DNA from: Bacteroidota bacterium
GTDB lineage: Bacteria; Bacteroidota; Bacteroidia; NS11-12g; UBA955
Direction of reading: 5' to 3'
Assembly (NCBI GenBank): GCA_005788145.1
Contig: SXYY01000057.1
Span: forward strand, 1-41,257
DNA: 41,257 nt
Below, one piece after another: positions 36,351 through 41,257 of this stretch. The translations under genes and the position numbers were made by a program. The notes below the pieces were generated by a model that searched no databases, was not told where the DNA came from, and saw nothing but the letters and a program-made list of their open reading frames with translations. Each line of letters opens with the position of its first letter. The stretch's first letter is position 1.

Positions 36351-37381
36351 CAGAATCCTTGTATGCCTTTCACGGTTGTATACTTCAACACGTTGCTCTT
36401 GTTGGGGTAAATGCGCTTGAAGGCACTCTGCACCATGAGGGTGGCCTCGTGGAATCCACACAAAATCAGTTTCAATTTGCCTGGATAGGTGTTGATGTCG
36501 CCAATGGCATAAATTCCGGGGACATTGGTGCTGTAGTCAAAGGTGTTTACCTCGATGGCCGCTTTGTCGATGTTCAAGCCCCAGTCGGCGATCGGACCCA
36601 ATTTGGGCGATAGGCCAAACAGCGGCAGAAAGTAATCGCACTCAACCCAATTGAGTTCTTCTGTACCATCGGTGGCGATTCCCACGGCGTTCAAATGATT
36701 GGATTCTGCATCGCCCTTGAGCTGCACCACTTCGCTGTTCACAATGAGTTGAATGTCTTTTTGTGCATCCATTTCCATGACCTTTTGAACCGAATCTGGG
36801 TGCCCACGAAACTGTGTTCTGCGGTGAATGATGGTGACTTCGGCCGCTACGTCTTTCAAGAAAATGGTCCAGTCGAGTGCAGAATCTCCACCGCCGGCGA
36901 TCACAACGCGTTTGTTTCGGAATTTTTCAGGGTCTTTGATGATGTAGTCCACGCCGCAATTTTCGAAGTTGGCCAAGTTTTCAATGGGGGGTTTGCGCGG
37001 TTCGAAGCAACCCAGCCCACCAGCTATGGCAATGTTTGGGGCGATGTGCACCGTGCCTTTGTCGGTGGTAACCTTGAATTTGTTGTCATCCATCGCCTCA
37101 ATGGATTCAGCGCGTTCTCCCAGCGTAAATCCGGGCTTAAAGGGCTCGGCCTGTTTCATCAGATTGTCGATCAAATCGCCAGCAAGAATGTCGGGGAATC
37201 CCGGAATGTCATAGATGGGCTTTTTGGGATAAATCTCTGTAAGCTGTCCGCCTGGCTGCGCCAAAGCATCAATCAAATGGCAGCGCAATTTGAGCAATCC
37301 GGCTTCAAAGACGGTGAACAATCCTACGGGACCTGCGCCGATGATGATGATGTCTGTTTCGATGGGTTGTTGGGATGACAT
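36350..37381 (-). CDS. NAD(P)/FAD-dependent oxidoreductase, ferredoxin--NADP+ reductase type (TrxB-like)
   Basis: DIIIIGAGPVGLFTVFEAGLLKL...GGQLTEIYPKKPIYDIPGFP...VVIAGGGDSALDWTIFL...GIYAIGDINTYPGKLKLILCGFHEATL. Confidence 0.92.
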   Translation of the reverse strand: MSSQQPIETDIIIIGAGPVGLFTVFEAGLLKLRCHLIDALAQPGGQLTEIYPKKPIYDIPGFPDILAGDLIDNLMKQAEPFKPGFTLGERAESIEAMDDNKFKVTTDKGTVHIAPNIAIAGGLGCFEPRKPPIENLANFENCGVDYIIKDPEKFRNKRVVIAGGGDSALDWTIFLKDVAAEVTIIHRRTQFRGHPDSVQKVMEMDAQKDIQLIVNSEVVQLKGDAESNHLNAVGIATDGTEELNWVECDYFLPLFGLSPKLGPIADWGLNIDKAAIEVNTFDYSTNVPGIYAIGDINTYPGKLKLILCGFHEATLMVQSAFKRIYPNKSNVLKYTTVKGIQGF

Positions 37382-37389
37382 GGTATACA

Positions 37390-38769
37390 TTAATAATCAA
37401 ACACTTTGACCAAACCCTCTTTGCGGTATTCGTACACCGATTTACCGATGTCGATTCGGCCGCCGAGTTTGAGTTTGTTGAGGTCGGTGATTTCTGCTTC
37501 TAGGGTATAAATCCGGCCGTTGGTTTTGGCCGCTAGTTCAACATAGTGCGGGTGGATTTTGTCCGAAACGCCGCAGAGGATGATGTTCACGGGCTTGGTC
37601 ACTTGTTTGATGAGCGATATGTCTTTGATGGCTGCATTGTTGTCGGCGATCATGATAAAGCTATCAAGTTGTGGCCAGCGCTTTTGCGCGGCGATGAGTG
37701 CTTCTACGTTGTTTTCTGGAATATCGCCACCATCGCCCCTGCGCATCGCTGTTTGCATGGTTTTGTACACAGTGTCGAATGTGTGCGATTCAGCAAAATG
37801 CAACCCGCCACAGAATCCAATGCGTTTAAGCATATCTGGGGTTTCGTTGCCATCGTTGAAGAAGACCACCCTTCCATTTTCCAAACACGTTTTGGAGTGT
37901 TTCATCCAAAGCATCACTTGGGCGGTGTAAGGGGTCATGCTACCGGTAACATCCACCAAAACTGCATACTTGCCACCCCAGTTCTTGCGGGTGAGGATTT
38001 TGAATTCATCGGTATTGCGCAACCCGAAAGTATCAAAAAACCCGGTTTGCTCGAAATGACCGGGCACGCGTTTGAGGGGAATGGAATCGCGCACAATGCG
38101 GGTTTCTTTTTTGCGGAACCACAATCCTGCCGAGGTGTATTTGATGTGTTGCTTTTTTTTGTCTTTGCTGTGCGGCAAATAATAGCCTGTTTCTACTTCG
38201 CGTTTTCGGATTCGGTAACTCACCTTCTCGGGAATCCAGATTTGGGTGTCTTTGTAGCTATCGATGATGCGATCAATTTTGGCAATCTCTCTTTCGGTTT
38301 CTGCCTTGGGCGGCCTGCTTTTGAGGTATACCACAAAGCCATGGTAGCAGCCCTCTGCAGCTTCCAAGGTCTTGGGTGATTTTTGTTCAAATACCCGCCA
38401 TAGGATGTCGGATTGTTTGTATAATTCCGGCCAAATGGCCTTTAAATTATTCAGTCTGCGTAGATTGAGCTTGGGCTGATTGAAGGTATCTACTTGCTTG
38501 TAACGGGTGTAGACCAAATGAATGGCATGTACTTCGGTGGCCGGTGGCAATTTGAGTTTGAGCACCTCCGGTTTGAACTGAGAACTGGCGAAGGGCATGG
38601 GCAAATACAGCACAAATTTTCCTGTATCTATGGGGTGCAAGCCAATGACATAGGGTTTGTTCGCCACAATATCGGCCGGTTTGATTTGCGCTTTGGCCGC
38701 GTGCACAACCATCAGTAGGATGGCCCACACAATTTTTTTTAGGGCTTGACGATGGTGGATAGTGTGCAC
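37390..38769 (-). CDS. Secreted protein with von Willebrand factor A-like region
   Basis: Signal peptide; YAVLVDVTGSMTPYTAQVMLWMK (MIDAS-like D-x-T-x-S), later DSFIMIADNNAAIKD. Confidence 0.7.
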   Translation of the reverse strand: MHTIHHRQALKKIVWAILLMVVHAAKAQIKPADIVANKPYVIGLHPIDTGKFVLYLPMPFASSQFKPEVLKLKLPPATEVHAIHLVYTRYKQVDTFNQPKLNLRRLNNLKAIWPELYKQSDILWRVFEQKSPKTLEAAEGCYHGFVVYLKSRPPKAETEREIAKIDRIIDSYKDTQIWIPEKVSYRIRKREVETGYYLPHSKDKKKQHIKYTSAGLWFRKKETRIVRDSIPLKRVPGHFEQTGFFDTFGLRNTDEFKILTRKNWGGKYAVLVDVTGSMTPYTAQVMLWMKHSKTCLENGRVVFFNDGNETPDMLKRIGFCGGLHFAESHTFDTVYKTMQTAMRRGDGGDIPENNVEALIAAQKRWPQLDSFIMIADNNAAIKDISLIKQVTKPVNIILCGVSDKIHPHYVELAAKTNGRIYTLEAEITDLNKLKLGGRIDIGKSVYEYRKEGLVKVFDY

Positions 38770-38778
38770 GGGACGAAT

Positions 38779-39492
38779 TTAGAGGAGTTGGGTGAGAGAT
38801 TCAGTACCCAAAGTTCTTTCGGTGGTAAAACCTTCCCCGTATTGGGTGCCAATGGTTCTGCCATATTCCAAGGCCCTTGCACTCAGGAATTCCATGAATT
38901 CTTTGCTGCTAATAGGGGTTTCGGGCTCGGTGCTATTGGGGTTGTAGAATTGGGTTTTGAATGCCAAAATGGATTGCATTTTTTGTTCAAAAACATCGCT
39001 GATATCGACAATTACATCCGGTTTCATGAATCGATCTTGGATGTAGTGGTATACGGCTTTCGGACGGTGCGCTTCGAGAGGCGGTGTTGATATTTTGGGT
39101 AGTCCAGCCAAAAAGCAAGCCCTTGAGACCAGTTCTGCGGCCCTTCCATGGTCGGGATGTCTGTCACTCGTCGCATTTGCCAACACAATGCTTGGTTTGT
39201 ATTTGCGAATTTGTGTAACCACTGCCATCAATGACGATTCGTTGATTTCAAAATAGCCATCGCCGAGGTCGAGGTTTTCACGCACAGACAATCCCATGAT
39301 TTTGCTGCTTTCGGCAGCCTCTGCATCGCGATCAGCAGCTGTACCACGGGTGCCCAGTTCACCGCGCGTTAGGTCGATGATGCCACAGGCCTGTCCCATC
39401 CGAATGTGTTTGATGAGGGTGCCACTTGCGGCCAATTCCACATCATCGGGGTGGGCTGCGAATGCCAGAACGTCTAGGTTTTTTGTGGTCAT
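38779..39492 (-). CDS. bshB1: Bacillithiol biosynthesis deacetylase BshB1
   Basis: DVLAFAAHPDDVELAASGTLIKHIRMGQACGIIDLTRGELGTRGTAADRDAEAAESSKIMG, DRHPDHGRAAEL. Confidence 0.93.
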   Translation of the reverse strand: MTTKNLDVLAFAAHPDDVELAASGTLIKHIRMGQACGIIDLTRGELGTRGTAADRDAEAAESSKIMGLSVRENLDLGDGYFEINESSLMAVVTQIRKYKPSIVLANATSDRHPDHGRAAELVSRACFLAGLPKISTPPLEAHRPKAVYHYIQDRFMKPDVIVDISDVFEQKMQSILAFKTQFYNPNSTEPETPISSKEFMEFLSARALEYGRTIGTQYGEGFTTERTLGTESLTQLL

Positions 39493-40481
39493 AGTGTTGC
39501 GGGAGGATTGAAGATGAGGTTTAGCAGGGTATTCCCCACCGCTTGCAGGGTGCTTTTGTCGATGGCATCCAGGTTGTCGTCATGGGTGTGCCAGTAGGGG
39601 GCAAAACCTGTATTCTCGTTGTATTGGATGATGTCGATCATGGGAATGTTGGTGGCTTCGTACACGTATTTGTGGTCGTCTGTGATGGCACCGATGTTCT
39701 GCAACTGAAAGTGGTTATCATGTCCGAGTTCCTTGGCGATTTGCCAGGTGTGTACCAAAATCCAGTTGGCGTATTGGTTGGAATTGGCTTCCCACATGAA
39801 TTTGGCATCTTTCCCACCGACCATGTCGAGCAGTACACCAAAGTTGGCTTTGTAGCCCGGTGTGTGCAGGTTTTTACCCCAGTATTGACTGCCCAAGCAG
39901 AACGAATTTTCAATTTCAGAAACGCCCAAATCTTCGGCATCAAAGAGAATGAAATCTACGCCCCATTCGGGTTTTTCGCTGTGAAGGATGCGTGCCAATT
40001 CCAGGATGACACCCACGCCGCTGGCGCCATCGTTTGCCGCGAGGATGGGGTCTTTTGGGTTTTCGTCATCTTGATCTGCCATGGGTCTGCTATCCCAGTG
40101 GGCGGCGAAAATCATGCGTTTTTCGGCTTGCGGGTTGATGCTTCCGATGAGGTTATAGATGGGGATTGTGGCTCCTGAAGTGGGATTTTTGGATTGTCCA
40201 ACTTGGAAATAGGTGGTGTCGCAGTTCGATTTGAGTTGCTTCAACAGCCAATCTGCGCACTGCTTGTGTGCGGGGGTGCCGGGAATACGGAAGCCAAAAT
40301 CAAGCTGTGATTTGATGTGGTTGTAGGCGTTATCGGCCGAGAAGCCGTTTTTTTTCTGGGTGACGATGACAGTTTCAGACGCTGCTAGGGTGTCGGTTTC
40401 GGGGGTTTCCGCAGATTGGTTACAGCCCCAAAAAAGAAAGGATGCAGCGGTGCAAAAAGTCAATATGTACTTTGCTTTCAT
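39489..40481 (-). CDS. M28 family metallopeptidase / glutaminyl-peptide cyclotransferase-like lipoprotein
   Basis: Lipobox FLFWGC|N; FAAHWDSRPMADQD, AANDGASGVGVILELAR, FDAEDLG, THDDNLDAIDKSTL. Confidence 0.88.
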   Translation of the reverse strand: MKAKYILTFCTAASFLFWGCNQSAETPETDTLAASETVIVTQKKNGFSADNAYNHIKSQLDFGFRIPGTPAHKQCADWLLKQLKSNCDTTYFQVGQSKNPTSGATIPIYNLIGSINPQAEKRMIFAAHWDSRPMADQDDENPKDPILAANDGASGVGVILELARILHSEKPEWGVDFILFDAEDLGVSEIENSFCLGSQYWGKNLHTPGYKANFGVLLDMVGGKDAKFMWEANSNQYANWILVHTWQIAKELGHDNHFQLQNIGAITDDHKYVYEATNIPMIDIIQYNENTGFAPYWHTHDDNLDAIDKSTLQAVGNTLLNLIFNPPATL

Positions 40482-40491
40482 CAATGTTGTA

Positions 40492-40499
40492 CAAAGTTA
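40492..40499 (-). promoter_or_regulatory. -7 box TAACTTTG for the M28 gene and probable downstream operon
   Basis: Plus CAAAGTTA 40492-40499; ATG at 40481. Confidence 0.5.
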
Positions 40500-40562
40500 A
40501 TTAATTGTGCGGGTAGGGTGATTCAAAATTATATTTTAAGGTCTATTTTCGCCTGAACAAGC

Positions 40563-41257
40563 ATGGATATTCAAATTCAGAGTATGACGGGTTTTGGGCG
40601 GGCCCAAATAGAGACGCCCACTTTGCGCGCGGTGTGTGAGATCAAAGCATTAAATGGTCGGTATTTTGAGGCCGATTTGCGGTTGCCAAAGTTTTTGTAT
40701 GAGATTGATGCGCAGATTCGCCGTCAGCTGAATGAAAAATTGGAGCGAGGTACCATTACCTGCACCTACAGCATTACGTTTCCGAATGTGAAGGCGGAGG
40801 ATCAAACCATCCACATCAACGCGGGATTGGCGAAGGCCTATCTAGACAAATACAATGAGTTGAGTGCGGATTTGGGTGTGGAGTTTCGCGATCCGTTCAG
40901 GGAGATTATTCGGATTCCTGAAGTGATTCAAACCGCTGAGCGCGGATTGGATGAAGGCGTGAAACAAGCGATTGTGGAACTGACAATGCAAGCTGCGGAT
41001 TTGTTGGTGCAGTTCAGAAAAGAGGAAGGCGCAGCCACGGGGGAGAAACTGCTTTCGTTGGTTGAGTCGATTCAGTTGGATTTGAACGAGGTTTCGATTC
41101 ACGAGGAACCGCGCAAGCAAGGCTTGCGCGATCGCATTTACGGCCAACTGGCCGAACACGTAAGTGCAGAATTGCGCGATAACAATCGCTTCGAACAAGA
41201 AATCTTGTTGTACCTCGATAAGTGGGACATCGCCGAAGAAAAGCAGCGCCTACAACA
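40563..41257 (+). CDS. yicC: YicC family protein (3'-truncated by window end)
   Basis: Manual translation: MDIQIQSMTGFGRAQIETPTLRAVCEIKALNGRYFEADLRLP...; open to the window edge, absent from the ORF track. Confidence 0.88.
   Translation, partial: MDIQIQSMTGFGRAQIETPTLRAVCEIKALNGRYFEADLRLPKFLYEIDAQIRRQLNEKLERGTITCTYSITFPNVKAEDQTIHINAGLAKAYLDKYNELSADLGVEFRDPFREIIRIPEVIQTAERGLDEGVKQAIVELTMQAADLLVQFRKEEGAATGEKLLSLVESIQLDLNEVSIHEEPRKQGLRDRIYGQLAEHVSAELRDNNRFEQEILLYLDKWDIAEEKQRLQ

Noticed and set aside
36695-37378. 227-aa plus-strand ORF
   Set aside because: Antisense shadow of the FNR-type reductase, whose motifs are unambiguous on the minus strand.
37546-38379. 277-aa plus-strand ORF
   Set aside because: Antisense to the VWA-like gene; odd composition and no domain-like features.
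39543-40178. 211-aa plus-strand ORF
   Set aside because: Antisense to the M28 peptidase; a by-product of codon bias.
1-41257. tRNA/rRNA genes, CRISPR arrays, IS elements, att sites
   Set aside because: No cloverleaf-like segment, regularly spaced direct repeats or transposase motifs were seen by eye; tRNAscan-SE, minced and ISfinder would be needed to exclude them fully.

Overview
The window is chromosomal DNA from a member of the Bacteroidota. The evidence is a T9SS type-A sorting domain, perfect TAnnTTTG '-7' promoter boxes before many genes, BshB1, a DUF4293-type protein and Bacteroidota-style ribosomal gene order. Most of it is densely packed housekeeping sequence: dusB, trhO, rplM-rpsI-rpsB-tsf-pyrH, rpsT, a 2Fe-2S ferredoxin, menF-like, thiolase, tsaB, pabA/trpG, dxs, prmC, rfaE2-type adenylyltransferase, panD, recR, a sensor kinase, M14 and M28 peptidases, queD, cysteine desulfurase, agmatinase, efp, mtgA, an FNR-type reductase, bshB1 and a truncated yicC. 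I see no tRNA or rRNA gene, CRISPR array, IS element or prophage. The best candidates for something undescribed are: (1) a histone-H1-like protein with three AT-hook-like motifs, a coiled coil and a probable winged-helix C-terminus at 18032-18658, preceded by a predicted leaderless 15-codon leader ORF and an AT-rich block of inverted repeats; (2) a stand-alone protein resembling the RNA polymerase alpha C-terminal domain downstream of pyrH; (3) a decayed GT2 glycosyltransferase remnant at about 22090-22420; (4) an unlisted 47-aa lipoprotein; and (5) several promoters whose -7 box lies almost on the start codon, implying leaderless mRNAs. All family assignments come from reading the translations by eye; no database search was run.
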